A stretch of DNA of 64,000 nucleotides, taken from contig JANQRS010000082.1 of NCBI GenBank assembly GCA_028284445.1, forward strand, positions 1 through 64,000, given 5' to 3'. Within the stretch, counting starts at the first letter, position 1; every line of letters starts with the position of its first letter. The notes below the pieces were generated by a model that saw only the letters and a list, made by a program, of their open reading frames with translations, made no database searches and had not been told where the DNA came from. Below are positions 34,307-44,730 of the stretch, one piece after another. The position numbers were made by a program, and so were the translations under genes. This DNA is from Calditrichia bacterium (GTDB lineage Bacteria; Calditrichota; Calditrichia; RBG-13-44-9; J075).

Positions 34307-36925
34307 ATGAAGCGGACAAAACAAATTTTCCTCGGCCTGGCAGGCGCTATCGCAATACTAAGCGCAATAGTATTTTTGCTAAGCGAACCAGCTAATGTTG
34401 AGCCCAAATTTTCCGGGGCTTTTGAGTCCTTACACTCATGGAGCTTACAGCGCGACTATCCGACAGGTCAGCTACCGTCTCGCTCGCATTTTTCAGCATA
34501 CCAATATTCAAAACAGCACCTGCAAGCACCTCGCGATACCAAAACAGCGGTGATTCCGCCATGGTATCCACTCGGTCCCTTCAATCTTGCGGGTAGAATG
34601 TTAACGATCAGCTTTAATCCACAGAACACAAATACAATTTATGCCGGCAGTGCCAGCGGCGGCCTCTGGCGCAGCTTCAGCGGCGGCATTGGGAGGTCAG
34701 CCTGGGAGCGGGTAACAACGGGGTATCCCGTTCTGGGCGTCAGCAGTATTACCTTCACCCCAACAGATTCCAATGTCATCTACATCGGCACCGGGGAAGT
34801 CTATAACTATCAAAATGCCGGAGAAAACCAGGCAGCAAGAGAGATGCGCGGCACCTATGGTATCGGCATCTTGAAATCCAGTGATGGCGGTGCGACCTGG
34901 GAACACAGCCTCGATTGGTCGGCTAGCCAGGAACGTGGGGTCTGGGCAATTGAAATCAACCCGCTGAATTCGGACATTATTTGGGCGGCCACAACCGAAG
35001 GCGTGTATAGATCGAACAATGCCGGTGATTCCTGGACCCAGGTTCACGATGTCATCATGGCCACAGATCTCGTCATTCATCCGGTAGACACAAATAAGGT
35101 TTTGGCAGCCTGCGGCAATTTTCGAAGCGCTGGGTTTGGTATTTATCAGACAATTGATTCGGGAAATAGCTGGCAGCGGATGAGCAACGGCCTGCCCGGC
35201 AGCTACAGTGGCAAAACAACGCTGGAGATTCATAAGAGCGCCCCCTATCCGGTTTTTGCAAGCATCGGGAATGGCTTTAGCGCCGCCGGCGGGACCGGAA
35301 GCTGGCTGTGCTCCAGCGACGATTTTGGTGATAGCTGGACCATCCTCTCTACAGAAGACTTTTCGCTTTGGCAGGGCTGGTATTGTCATGACGTCGCGAT
35401 CAATCCTACTAATCCACAAGAATTGTTTGTTCCCGGGGTCGCCCTTTGGCAATCAACCGATGGCGGAAATACGCTCTTTTCAACAGCCCAGGTCTGGCCG
35501 CCGTTCTCCGGATTAATCCCACCCGGTGAGCCAGAAGGGCCGCCCAATTTTCTTCATGGAGATATTCATGATGCGGTCTACCATCCGACAGATCCGGACG
35601 TGGTCTACTTTGCTACCGATGGTGGCATTTGGCGAACAAGCGACAACGGTGCAACTTTCGAAACATGCAACGGCGGTTTGCAAACCGCCCAGTTCTACAA
35701 CGGTTTTGCCAGCTCCCAAACCGATTCATCGCTGGCGGTCGGTGGCTTGCAGGATAATGCCACCGCTATTTATAAGGGCTCGACAACCTGGAGCCGCTTT
35801 CACCTGGTGATCGCTCGCGGGGACGGTGGATGGAATGCCATCGACCCACGTGATGACAATGTGATTTACTCATCAAACTGGCGCCTGGAAATCTACAAAT
35901 CCACCGATGGCGGCAGCAATTATTCACACATTGCTCCACCCGGTCTCACTGAACGGGTTACGGTGTTCGAAGCGCCCTTCGTTCTTGGCTACGACAATCC
36001 GGATATCATCTACGGCGGCCGGGACTTAATGTATAAGTCCACCGATGGCGGCGATAGCTGGCAGATCGGCAATAACGGCATCGTGCTCGATGGCAATCCG
36101 GTGCTGTCGTTGGATATCTCCCGGCAAAGCAGCGATGTCGTGTATGCGGCAACAGCGCCGCTATTTCTACCAATGGGCGCTTTTCGAACACGGGATGGCG
36201 GTGATAGCTGGCAGGACATCACCGCGGATCTGCCCGACCGCTTTCCGACCGATATTGCTGTTGATCCGACGGATGACCAGACTGTTTACATCACCTTAAG
36301 CGGCTATGGCAGTTCGCATCTCTTCAAGACATCTGATGGCGGCGATAGCTGGCAAGACATCGGCGCAGCGCTCCCCGATGCACCCGGAACGGCGGTGATT
36401 GTCGACCCACTGTTTCCGGACCACGTCTATTTCGGAAACGACATCACGGTATACCTCTCAACCAATGGTGGTGATTCCTGGGCAGAGTACAGCGAAGGTC
36501 TGCCGGAGGCAATGCTGATCATCGATTTGAGCATTTCAGGCAGCAATCGCAAGCTGCGCGTGGTAACACATGGAAACGGCGTTTTTGAACGCAATTTGGC
36601 CGGCACGGCGATTGGTATTGAAGAAACACCCGATCCAAACATTACGAATTTTCAGCTTTATCAGAACTATCCCAATCCCTTTAATGGCGTAACAAAAATT
36701 GCCTACTCGCTGTCGAAGCCGGCAAAGGTATCTCTGGACATTTTTGCCGCCAACGGTCAACATGTGAGATCGTTGGCCCCCGCAGGCGTTCAAGGCGCAG
36801 GAAAATATGAGATCGCATGGCATGGTGAGGACGATGCCGGCAATGCCTTGGCATCCGGCATCTACTTTTTTCGTCTGACAAGCGGTGAATTTGTCCAGAC
36901 CAGGCAAATGGTTTTGCTGAAATGA
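34307..36925 (+). CDS. BNR/Asp-box propeller protein with T9SS sorting domain
   Basis: 872 residues with an N-terminal signal (KQIFLGLAGAIAILSAIVFLL). About ten Asp-box motifs of the S-x-D-x-G-x-[TS]-W type are visible (for example SSDGGATWEHS, TRDGGDSWQDI, TSDGGDSWQDI). They are spaced as in VPS10/sortilin-like or xyloglucanase-type propellers. The C-terminal ~90 residues form a FlgD-like Ig sorting domain beginning with NYPNPFNG and ending ELVLLK-like (RQMVLLK). It is exported through the T9SS to the cell surface or outside. The function may be carbohydrate binding or cleavage, but no catalytic pair is assigned. It is the first of a run of cargo genes. Confidence 0.83.
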   Translation: MKRTKQIFLGLAGAIAILSAIVFLLSEPANVEPKFSGAFESLHSWSLQRDYPTGQLPSRSHFSAYQYSKQHLQAPRDTKTAVIPPWYPLGPFNLAGRMLTISFNPQNTNTIYAGSASGGLWRSFSGGIGRSAWERVTTGYPVLGVSSITFTPTDSNVIYIGTGEVYNYQNAGENQAAREMRGTYGIGILKSSDGGATWEHSLDWSASQERGVWAIEINPLNSDIIWAATTEGVYRSNNAGDSWTQVHDVIMATDLVIHPVDTNKVLAACGNFRSAGFGIYQTIDSGNSWQRMSNGLPGSYSGKTTLEIHKSAPYPVFASIGNGFSAAGGTGSWLCSSDDFGDSWTILSTEDFSLWQGWYCHDVAINPTNPQELFVPGVALWQSTDGGNTLFSTAQVWPPFSGLIPPGEPEGPPNFLHGDIHDAVYHPTDPDVVYFATDGGIWRTSDNGATFETCNGGLQTAQFYNGFASSQTDSSLAVGGLQDNATAIYKGSTTWSRFHLVIARGDGGWNAIDPRDDNVIYSSNWRLEIYKSTDGGSNYSHIAPPGLTERVTVFEAPFVLGYDNPDIIYGGRDLMYKSTDGGDSWQIGNNGIVLDGNPVLSLDISRQSSDVVYAATAPLFLPMGAFRTRDGGDSWQDITADLPDRFPTDIAVDPTDDQTVYITLSGYGSSHLFKTSDGGDSWQDIGAALPDAPGTAVIVDPLFPDHVYFGNDITVYLSTNGGDSWAEYSEGLPEAMLIIDLSISGSNRKLRVVTHGNGVFERNLAGTAIGIEETPDPNITNFQLYQNYPNPFNGVTKIAYSLSKPAKVSLDIFAANGQHVRSLAPAGVQGAGKYEIAWHGEDDAGNALASGIYFFRLTSGEFVQTRQMVLLK

Positions 36926-37090
36926 TCACATCCCCCTAAATCTCCCTGCGCCTTCAAGGCGTAGGGAGATGTGGTCGGGTGAACAGTGTATGACATTCGA
37001 ATTTTATGCTGCTATACCCCACCCCCAAATCCCCTCCGGGAGAGGACTTAGGGGTGGGTAAAACCACCAATCCAATAAGCGGAGGCCACA
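36926..37090. repeat. intergenic hairpins of the CACATCCCCC family
   Basis: The element CACATCCCCC (36927-36936) is followed by a 13-bp stem ATCTCCCTGCGCC/GGCGTAGGGAGAT with one G-T pair and a 5-base loop (36940-36970). Downstream a second imperfect stem TACCCC...GGGGTGGGTA spans about 37014-37060. These lie between two co-directional cargo genes and could attenuate read-through. Similar pieces occur at 705-727 and 8745-8782. Confidence 0.6.
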
Positions 37091-39877
37091 GTGCCAGGAC
37101 ATTTATATCGAATCTGTATTCTTTTGATCATTAGCAGCTTAATCCAACTCCAGGCCCAATACACCAAGGAAGAACTGTCTTTCAATCGACAAACGCCACA
37201 ACAGTTGAACAACGGTGAGCCGCTGATGAGCTTAACGCACGCACCCGGCGACCTCTCCGTCACTATTTTTAATGACGGCTCGATTGGGGCGGATAATGCG
37301 GTATTTCTTGGCAACGGTGTTCGATGGAAAGGACAAAACGGGTTATTTGTCGGCGGCCTCATTTTCGGCAGCCTCGATCGCGCCAGCATCAACGGGGTTA
37401 TTGGGGTGTTTTCACTTGCCAATATTGCCGATCTCCGCAACGTTGAGAGCAATTTTGCCGGCGGATTCAGCAGCGACAGCAATTTTGACCAAATAACGAC
37501 AGCCGTTCTGGATGATTCAGCAGCACCTAAGCCCTATGGCATCAATATCATTCAGCAGAGCTATTCATCATTGGGCAATGAATTCGGATTTATACGCTAT
37601 GGCTTCGTCAATCAGAACAGCAACTCAATTGATGGTTTCTATGCCGGTATTTTCTGCGATTGGGATGTTGCTGCGCCCGGCTCAAATGCCGGCGGTTACG
37701 ATATGGACACAGATTTGGTTTATGTATACGACACCTTCAATCCGAGCAGCTATTATTACGGTATCACCGCACTCAACGGCCTATCCGGCATGATGGTGGA
37801 TGCAAAGGGGCCGTTCGCCACAGCCCGTACCGACGCCTTCGCCCAAATAGCCATGCTGGACCCGGAAGCACGGGGCGGCACCGCTGACATGCGCGCCTGG
37901 GTAGGAAGCGGCCCATTTGATCTCCCTCCGGGGGACACCACCTGGGTGACATTTGCCGTTGTCGCCGGCGATGACCTTTCACAAATAAATGAACATGCGC
38001 AGGCCGCACGCACCAGGGCAGCCAGCCTGGATTGGCTCGCTACGAGCTTCGATCATCCCCTTCCCCCGGCGCAACACTTTATTGACGTAATCGACGGCGC
38101 TATCGGTCTGGATGCGGAGTTTAGCTCCGGCGTCAGCTGGGGTGACTATGACAATGATCATGACATCGATATGCTGGTGACCAACCTCAGCACTGTCAAC
38201 AGCACGACATTGTATCAGAATCTTGGTAATGGCAATTTTTCCCGCGTCAATGCTTCGCCAATCGGCACAGCGGTAACACGAGCCTATTCCAGTGTTTGGG
38301 GCGATTATGACAATGACGGTCTGCTGGACGTTTATATCAGTAATGGCGGCACCTCAATTTCACAGCCTGAATATTACCAGAATTTTCTCTTCCGCAACCT
38401 GGGAGATCCGGATTTCCTTTTCCAGCACATTACAAGCGGCAGCATCGCCTCGGATAGCGCCTATACCTGGAGCAGCAGCTGGGTTGACTATGATAACGAC
38501 GGTGATCTTGACCTCCATTCGCTCGCAGCTCAGCGATTAACGTCGCAAACGGACGTCTTCTATGAAAATGACGGTCTCGGCAATTTGACGAGCAAGCCAA
38601 TGCCTTTTGTTGATGCCCAAGGCAGCACAACCAGCGGCGTCGGCAGTTGGATTGATTATGATAATGATGGCGATCAGGACCTGTTTATCGCCAAGAGCGG
38701 CAGCGATATCGGCGGAGAGCCGAATGAACTCTATCAGAACCAGCTGAGCGAAACCGGCACGGCTGATTTCACCCAGCTCACAGACGGCGGCATCGTCAAC
38801 ACCCTGTCATTTGACTTCACCGCCAGCTGGGGGGATTATGACAATGACGGAGATCCCGATCTGTTTTCCTCGGTATTCAGCGCCGATAATCGCCTCTATC
38901 GCAATGACGTGTCTGTTGGTGCCGGGTTCGCTACTATCGATGATAATATTATTACCAGCGACGGCGGCGCAAGCCTTGGAAGCGCCTGGGGTGACTTCGA
39001 CAATGACGGAGATCTTGATCTTTTCGTTGCAGCAGCCTCGCAAGAGTTCAGCCGCCTATATAGCAACGTCGGGCAGGGCAAATTCATCGCACTGTCATCT
39101 GCGCAGGTTGGTTTTTGGCTACTTAATTTTAGCACCTCACAAGGATGTGCCTGGGGCGATTATGACAACGACGGAGACCTGGATTTATATGTCGCCAATT
39201 CTACCGCACCAGATGGCAATCCGGTGCGGAATTTCCTCTATGAAAATGAACTTGGCAATAGCAATCAGTGGATCAATATTACCTGCGAAGGCAGCAGCTC
39301 GAATCGATCAGCAATCGGTACCAAGATTCGGGCCAAAGCCACTATAAACGGCCAATCCTATTGGCAGCTGAGACATGTGTCCGGAAGCCCAACCGGTGAT
39401 CGCTCTCAGAACAGCTTGCGGGTCCATTTTGGCTTCGGTGATGCGACGCTTATCGATTCACTGTTAATTGAATGGCCTTCCGGCATCGTAGATCAGTATG
39501 CGGGCGTTACGCCTGGCCAGTTCTACCTGGCGCGAGAAGGCAGCAGCCTGGAGCAACTTGATCTTACCGGCATCGAAACCGATCAGCCGATTTCACCGGA
39601 GCGGTATCAACTGTCGCAGAATTATCCCAATCCCTTTAATCCGGAAACGACGATTCATTTTACGCTTCCCAAATCCACGAAAGTTTCCCTGGAAATCTAC
39701 AATATCCTCGGACAAACTATTCTTACGCTGGTGAACGATTTCCGTATTGCCGGTCAACATCAGGTTCAGTGGTCCGGACGTGATCAGTTGGGCAATTCCG
39801 TTGCCTCAGGCGTCTATATTTACACTTTGCGATCCGAAAACTACACTTCCAGCAAGAAGATGCTCTTAATCCGATAA
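37091..39877 (+). CDS. FG-GAP/VCBS repeat protein with ASPIC/UnbV and T9SS domains
   Basis: 928 residues; GTG start with GGAGG five bases upstream. After a signal peptide there is an N-terminal ~280-residue region of unknown type. Seven calcium-binding repeats of the WGDYDNDGDLDL kind follow (from about residue 345 to 710). The ASPIC/UnbV domain is at ~740-815 (QWINITCEGSSSNRSAIGTKI...SLLIEWPSGIVDQY). The C-terminus is a FlgD-like sorting domain (NYPNPFNPETTI). The family is CRTAC1-like; such proteins are surface or extracellular integrin-like propellers with unknown ligands. The gene precedes a DUF1579 gene by 13 bases. Confidence 0.86.
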   Translation: MPGHLYRICILLIISSLIQLQAQYTKEELSFNRQTPQQLNNGEPLMSLTHAPGDLSVTIFNDGSIGADNAVFLGNGVRWKGQNGLFVGGLIFGSLDRASINGVIGVFSLANIADLRNVESNFAGGFSSDSNFDQITTAVLDDSAAPKPYGINIIQQSYSSLGNEFGFIRYGFVNQNSNSIDGFYAGIFCDWDVAAPGSNAGGYDMDTDLVYVYDTFNPSSYYYGITALNGLSGMMVDAKGPFATARTDAFAQIAMLDPEARGGTADMRAWVGSGPFDLPPGDTTWVTFAVVAGDDLSQINEHAQAARTRAASLDWLATSFDHPLPPAQHFIDVIDGAIGLDAEFSSGVSWGDYDNDHDIDMLVTNLSTVNSTTLYQNLGNGNFSRVNASPIGTAVTRAYSSVWGDYDNDGLLDVYISNGGTSISQPEYYQNFLFRNLGDPDFLFQHITSGSIASDSAYTWSSSWVDYDNDGDLDLHSLAAQRLTSQTDVFYENDGLGNLTSKPMPFVDAQGSTTSGVGSWIDYDNDGDQDLFIAKSGSDIGGEPNELYQNQLSETGTADFTQLTDGGIVNTLSFDFTASWGDYDNDGDPDLFSSVFSADNRLYRNDVSVGAGFATIDDNIITSDGGASLGSAWGDFDNDGDLDLFVAAASQEFSRLYSNVGQGKFIALSSAQVGFWLLNFSTSQGCAWGDYDNDGDLDLYVANSTAPDGNPVRNFLYENELGNSNQWINITCEGSSSNRSAIGTKIRAKATINGQSYWQLRHVSGSPTGDRSQNSLRVHFGFGDATLIDSLLIEWPSGIVDQYAGVTPGQFYLAREGSSLEQLDLTGIETDQPISPERYQLSQNYPNPFNPETTIHFTLPKSTKVSLEIYNILGQTILTLVNDFRIAGQHQVQWSGRDQLGNSVASGVYIYTLRSENYTSSKKMLLIR

Positions 39878-39890
39878 GGAGGAGAACTAC

Positions 39891-40478
39891 ATGCGCCGCT
39901 ACAATTTCATGCTACGAATTCTATTGATCTGTCTTCTTTCAGCAATGTATCTGCCTGCATTCAATGCTGCTGAGGCTGTCGAACAGACCGACCAAAATCA
40001 GCCGACAACAGAGCACGAGGCACTTTCAAAATACAACGGTGACTGGAAGGCAAGCGTCCGCATGGGTTCCAGCAATAAGGCCATCGAATTTACCGGGACT
40101 GCAGAAGCTGAAATGATTCTGGACGGTCGTTTCCTGCAAATTTCCGTTGCTGCAAAGAACGGCGAGAGCAGTGCTGAGGCCCGCTATATTCTCGGATTTG
40201 ATCGCAGACATTCTAAGTACCAGGTAGCGCTTATGGATGGTTGGGGCACCTATTTTGTCACTGCCACTGGCAGCATGCTGGAAGACGGGTCAATCAAGCT
40301 TTACGGCAAGGATGATGATCCACATATGAAGAAACTTGGTCTCGGCGAAAAAGAATTCGCCATTCAGTTTCGATTCGCCGACGATAAACAATTCACCATC
40401 GAAATTTTCTACATCGATACACGCACCGAGGAACGCCGCGAGTTGAGCGGCATGGTATATTCGTTTGAGCGGGGATAA
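39891..40478 (+). CDS. DUF1579 domain protein, exported
   Basis: 195 residues with a strong ribosome-binding site (AAGGAGGAG nine bases ahead of the ATG). An N-terminal signal peptide (RILLICLLSAMYLPAFNA) is followed by a single DUF1579 domain, recognisable from HEALSKYNGDWKA, ILDGRFLQI and YILGFDRRHSKYQVALMDGWGTYF. The fold is a lipocalin-like barrel with no catalytic residues known. It is probably periplasmic. It is 13 bases from the FG-GAP gene, so co-transcription is likely, but the functional link is unknown. Confidence 0.82.
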   Translation: MRRYNFMLRILLICLLSAMYLPAFNAAEAVEQTDQNQPTTEHEALSKYNGDWKASVRMGSSNKAIEFTGTAEAEMILDGRFLQISVAAKNGESSAEARYILGFDRRHSKYQVALMDGWGTYFVTATGSMLEDGSIKLYGKDDDPHMKKLGLGEKEFAIQFRFADDKQFTIEIFYIDTRTEERRELSGMVYSFERG

Positions 40479-40580
40479 TTCCCCCGCCAACGGTCAGATG
40501 CAATTGTGCCACCGTAGCGCGAGAGTGAGATAAGCGTTTTTTGTATAGAAATAAGCCGGCTAGCTAAGGTCCGACCGCCC

Positions 40581-42797
40581 TTACTTAATGAGTGTCATTG
40601 ATTTCGTAATGGAGTATCCTCGGGTACTCATTCGATAAAAATATTGACCAGTGGCGACTGGCAAACCGGCATGATCCTTTCCATTCCATACCAGTTTGTG
40701 ACTTCCTGCCGATAGTTTACCCTCAATCAGCGTCGCAACTTTCTGACCAATGACGTTAAATATATCAATTCGAACGTGATCATTCTTTGGCAGCTCAAGT
40801 CGAATTGTTGTAGATGGATTAAAAGGGTTAGGGTAATTTTGCTCCAGAACAAATGAGGCGATAGGTATCTCCGTTGCCCCATCGATACCGGTTGGAAAAT
40901 CTAGCTGGAAGATGTATATGCCATTGCTGCCGCCCGCCGCATACACACGGTTATCAGCCACGGCTGCACTTTGTAATCTGTTTCCATTGGGGATATCGGT
41001 AAAAGCATGAAGTCGCGGCAATTCAGGGTTCTCAACGTTAATGATATTCATGCGATCTCGGGTCTGAATGGTTACAATATAATTACCTGCAACGATGAGA
41101 TCCCTTGCCACAAAATCATCGATCGGCAAAACAGCTACCCGCGTGGGAATCAACGGATCAGCCAATGTGAATACTTCCAACGTATCCTTTCGGGCCAAGT
41201 AGAGATACCCGTTTTCAATCGCGGAAGCAGCCCAGAATTTTCCTGGTTCGCCAATTTGACCAACTTCGATGGTGTTTGCTGGATCTGAGATATCGAAAAT
41301 TCGTCCCCCGTCTGCAGTAAGGTAGAGATAATTCCCACTTATGGTAAACTCAGTTTCTTGAGATGTTAGTTCGATCGATCCGATTTGAATTGGTTCAACC
41401 GGAACCGATACATCAAAAACATACAGGCTGTCAAACTGATAACTAACATATGCAGAACCGTTGTGGTACGCTATGTCTGTTGCGCTCTGGAGCTTGTTGA
41501 CGCTACCGAGCAGGGTTGGTGCAGTCGGATTACCAATATTGAATGTAGCAAAGACACCACCAGCAGCATACGCAATATCATTCTCAATAAAAATTCGATT
41601 TAACGACTGTCCTTCAACAACCAAGCGGCTCTCATGTTGCGGCAAGGCCGGATTAGATATATCAAGGATGCGTAATCCATCGAGATTATCAGCGACAAAA
41701 ATATGATCCCCACTTGTTGCAATATCCTGGGCATTGGATGTTCCGCCACCTGAGGGAACCACGCTGGTTTCCACCGGAGATTGGGGATCGCTGACATTTA
41801 TCAGAATGAGACCACGCGGCCCGGCAGAGAATGCAACAAGTCCATCATCATAATCGAGTTCCCCAGCAAGGTTTTGACCGGGAGAATAGCTGCCGACTTC
41901 AACTGGCCCGGAAGGATCAGAAATATCGATGACGTTCACGCCGGCACTATTCTCATGCACATACGCATAATCCTGATTTATGGACACACCACTGGCCGTC
42001 CAGCTAGTGATGCTACCAATTTCCGTAGCATTTTGCGGGTTTGATGCATCTACAACGATGAATCCTCCGTTGCCAGCGGAGATATAGGCCAGTCCGGAAC
42101 GCAATTCAATCCCATTGACGGACCAGGAGAGCAGATACGAACCCAATTCGACCGGTTCAACTGGATTACTTATACTAAAAATCCGGTTTCCGGAGAATCC
42201 TTCGGATACATGCATAATTGTATCATCAATAGCGGCAGTAATTCCCGATACAATTGTAATTTGCCCCACCTGAGCTGGTTCAGCGGGATCCGAAAAATCA
42301 ATGATATCAACAAAATTGGCGGAAACTAAATATGCATAATCGTTATAGACTGCGACATCATTTATTGTATTGGTGCTTTGATACTCACCAAGCAATACCG
42401 GATCTGCCGAATTACCAATATCGCGAATTTGCAGCCCGTAACTGGCAATTGCATGAAAAATGAGATTGCCCTCAATTCTCAGGCAGGTCGTCCAATTACC
42501 GGGGAACGTATCCATCTTTACAACGGTCGGTATTGCAGGATCAGAAATATCCATTGCAATTAAGGTATTGTCTACGGCATAGTACGCAGTGCGGTCCTTA
42601 ATCTTGACATGCTGCGCACTACCATAAGGCCAACGGCTCAAAAATGTTACCTGGCTATCGGCCTGAACGCTTCCATAATTGATTAAATTTCTGTCCAGAT
42701 AATTTGATCCGGCTTGTGCCTGTAAGAATGACCAACCAAGTAGCATTGTTGCAATAATTAGCAGTTTCAAACTAAGCAATCGCTTCCGGTACCTCAT
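40581..42797 (-). CDS. LVIVD-repeat propeller protein with T9SS sorting domain
   Basis: 738 residues from the ATG at 42797, preceded by GGGGGAG and starting with a signal peptide (MRYRKRLLSLKLLIIATML). Longer reading frames exist but lack a ribosome-binding site. The body consists of LVIVD-type repeats (for example LVSANFVDIIDFSDPAEP, YVHENSAGVNVIDISDPSG, IFVADNLDGLRILDISNPA), which form a beta-propeller. The C-terminus is a FlgD-like sorting domain (NYPNPFNPSTTI, ending SMTLIK). It is a secreted surface protein of unknown ligand, transcribed against its T9SS neighbours. Confidence 0.84.
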   Translation of the reverse strand: MRYRKRLLSLKLLIIATMLLGWSFLQAQAGSNYLDRNLINYGSVQADSQVTFLSRWPYGSAQHVKIKDRTAYYAVDNTLIAMDISDPAIPTVVKMDTFPGNWTTCLRIEGNLIFHAIASYGLQIRDIGNSADPVLLGEYQSTNTINDVAVYNDYAYLVSANFVDIIDFSDPAEPAQVGQITIVSGITAAIDDTIMHVSEGFSGNRIFSISNPVEPVELGSYLLSWSVNGIELRSGLAYISAGNGGFIVVDASNPQNATEIGSITSWTASGVSINQDYAYVHENSAGVNVIDISDPSGPVEVGSYSPGQNLAGELDYDDGLVAFSAGPRGLILINVSDPQSPVETSVVPSGGGTSNAQDIATSGDHIFVADNLDGLRILDISNPALPQHESRLVVEGQSLNRIFIENDIAYAAGGVFATFNIGNPTAPTLLGSVNKLQSATDIAYHNGSAYVSYQFDSLYVFDVSVPVEPIQIGSIELTSQETEFTISGNYLYLTADGGRIFDISDPANTIEVGQIGEPGKFWAASAIENGYLYLARKDTLEVFTLADPLIPTRVAVLPIDDFVARDLIVAGNYIVTIQTRDRMNIINVENPELPRLHAFTDIPNGNRLQSAAVADNRVYAAGGSNGIYIFQLDFPTGIDGATEIPIASFVLEQNYPNPFNPSTTIRLELPKNDHVRIDIFNVIGQKVATLIEGKLSAGSHKLVWNGKDHAGLPVATGQYFYRMSTRGYSITKSMTLIK

Positions 42798-43158
42798 ATC
42801 TCCCCCGATTAATCGTCTAAAAGATTTATCCATTCTTAAAGAAGCGATATAGCAGGTTAAAATCAAGGACAGTCAGGCTCAGAATGTAATTTTATTTTAC
42901 AGGCATGGGGAAAGGCGCATTTCGGTTCTATCATAGCCGCTGCCACATTCAGCTTAAAGTGAAGGGAGACTAACTCGACTAAGGATGACATAACGCATCT
43001 CATCTTGAAAATTTACTGTCAGAAATTTTCTGCTTGCTTTTAAAGAGGTAGATATAGAATTTGGGATCAACACACCTCCAAGTTTCTTGAAATAGCACTA
43101 ATTTCAACTACTAATCCAGATTTTTTTCTCAGCTCGGTTTAAAACGAGAGGTCTGATT
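42798..43158. other. 361-base intergenic region between divergent genes
   Basis: AT-rich spacer between the LVIVD gene (leftward) and the next lipoprotein (rightward). It must hold both promoters. I see no clear -35/-10 pair that I would defend, no hairpin with T-run and no gene. Confidence 0.4.
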
Positions 43159-44247
43159 TTGTTACCAGCTTCTGTTTGCCGTTTGTCTCAGCTTGGCTTG
43201 TTGCTCCTCATTCAATCGATATTGTTTTTTCAGTGTGAATCAACCGTTCAAAGCGAAAAACCTGCGATTCAACCTGATACAACCAGTCATACTTTTTCTT
43301 GGCACAAAGATACTCTTTCTCCTCCAAATGCGTTGCAATTATCTATCCAGGGAATTTGGGGGGCTAACATAAACGATGTTTGGGCTATCGGACACAGCGA
43401 TTTTCCACTAAATCAGATTTGGCATTGGAATGGTATTTCATGGAATAACGAAAGTCCGCTAATTCCCGGATATTTTCCAACATTAACTTCCATTTTTGGT
43501 TTTAACCAAAACCAGATATGGAGTGTTGGGAGAAACATTTCATCTGATCCAACTATACGCCAGGGTATCATAATGCAGTATGATGGTATTCAATGGCGTA
43601 TTCTTGACATCGATAACGTTCCGTGGTGCTTCTCAGTTTGGGGCAGCTCAAGCAACAATTTGTTCGTTGGTTGCGATAGTGGAATTGTCCAGTACTACGA
43701 TGGAAATTCCTGGACCCGCCAGGAAACCGATACACCGTATGCACAAATGTTGTCTGTCTGGGGAGCATCTTCATCGGAAGTCTATGCTGTGGGGGTACAT
43801 CCCGATTTTGTTCAACCACGTGATTCAACTTTTCTCTATTTCTATAAGTATGATGGCCAAACCTGGCAGACTTTACAATCTGCCATTTTACATCCGACAA
43901 ATTCAACTTTACCGTTTGCTGAAAATCTATGGTGGAGTGAAAATACCCAAGTACTCTTTTCCGCCGGTGTAGCTGGAATATTTCAGTATCACAACGAACA
44001 ATGGGAAAGGATCGGGCTTTTTGAATCGTTAAGATCTATTCACGGCGTTAATGAAAACGATATATTTGTTGGTGGATTTAATAATCAACTATACCATTTT
44101 AACGGAGATAACTGGCACATTTATGATGAGATGAGCGATAATTCGAGATGGTTCTTAGAAATATTTACGCTCGAAAACGCTGTGTTCCTAAGTAGTGCGT
44201 CAAGCACTAATACCATAATATATCGTGGATACAGAACAAATGAATAG
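43159..44247 (+). CDS. propeller-type lipoprotein of unknown function
   Basis: 362 residues; TTG start with GAGAGG upstream. The N-terminus has a lipoprotein signal with lipobox LFFQC. The body contains at least five repeats of the WG-x5-[IV]-[WYF]-x-[VG]-G type, such as IWGANINDVWAIG, VWGASSSEVYAVG and IHGVNENDIFVGG, with WHWNGISW and FYKYDGQTW strands. This suggests a propeller of about 40-55 residues per blade. I do not recognise a named family. It overlaps the next gene by eight bases, so the two are probably translated together. Confidence 0.68.
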   Translation: MLPASVCRLSQLGLLLLIQSILFFQCESTVQSEKPAIQPDTTSHTFSWHKDTLSPPNALQLSIQGIWGANINDVWAIGHSDFPLNQIWHWNGISWNNESPLIPGYFPTLTSIFGFNQNQIWSVGRNISSDPTIRQGIIMQYDGIQWRILDIDNVPWCFSVWGSSSNNLFVGCDSGIVQYYDGNSWTRQETDTPYAQMLSVWGASSSEVYAVGVHPDFVQPRDSTFLYFYKYDGQTWQTLQSAILHPTNSTLPFAENLWWSENTQVLFSAGVAGIFQYHNEQWERIGLFESLRSIHGVNENDIFVGGFNNQLYHFNGDNWHIYDEMSDNSRWFLEIFTLENAVFLSSASSTNTIIYRGYRTNE

Positions 44248-44674
44248 GGGTATAAATGGGGTTCTTTTGCTTTCGGTGTTGTACGTTTTATTGATTAATG
44301 GCTGTACAACATATCGTACTTCCAATAAAGCTTCCCATTTTGCGCACCATGAATTGCAACAACAAAGCACTCAAGATACGACTCGTCTTGAGGTTCCGCA
44401 GGACTATATCAAAAAGCATCAAAGGATTCATGGTACAATCCTAGGTGCCGTCGGGTTTGCAATTTTATCTTACCCAGCGTACAAATTCTCAGGTGAAGTA
44501 GGCTTAAGAAGTGACTGTTTTGAACCTTGTAATCCAGCTTTTTTCTGGATTGGTGGCGCCATAGGTGCGCTAGCCGGCTACAAGACTGGATCATATATTG
44601 GCAAAAAAGTAGCGTATAAAAGATACCATGCAAAGAGGAAAAAACAGAGGAGTTCTTCGAATGAAAGTCCCTGA
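44240..44674 (+). CDS. small lipoprotein with glycine-zipper segments
   Basis: 144 residues from the ATG at 44240; a start 15 bases earlier gives no better N-terminus. The lipobox is LINGC. Two glycine-rich hydrophobic stretches follow (TILGAVGFAILSYPAYKF and FWIGGAIGALAGYKTGSYIG), typical of glycine-zipper proteins that insert in or scaffold membranes. Two Cys residues lie between them (SDCFEPCN). The tail is basic. The role is unknown. Overlap with the preceding propeller gene suggests an operon of two. Confidence 0.65.
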   Translation: MNRGINGVLLLSVLYVLLINGCTTYRTSNKASHFAHHELQQQSTQDTTRLEVPQDYIKKHQRIHGTILGAVGFAILSYPAYKFSGEVGLRSDCFEPCNPAFFWIGGAIGALAGYKTGSYIGKKVAYKRYHAKRKKQRSSSNESP

Positions 44675-44730
44675 GTAGTCTTAGTTAGACTTCTTAATCA
44701 AATAACAGATAATCATACCAGGAGGGAGTT

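Noticed and set aside
37016..37060. intrinsic terminator before the FG-GAP gene
   Set aside because: The stem is imperfect with a long loop and no T-run follows; kept only as a repeat-family hairpin.
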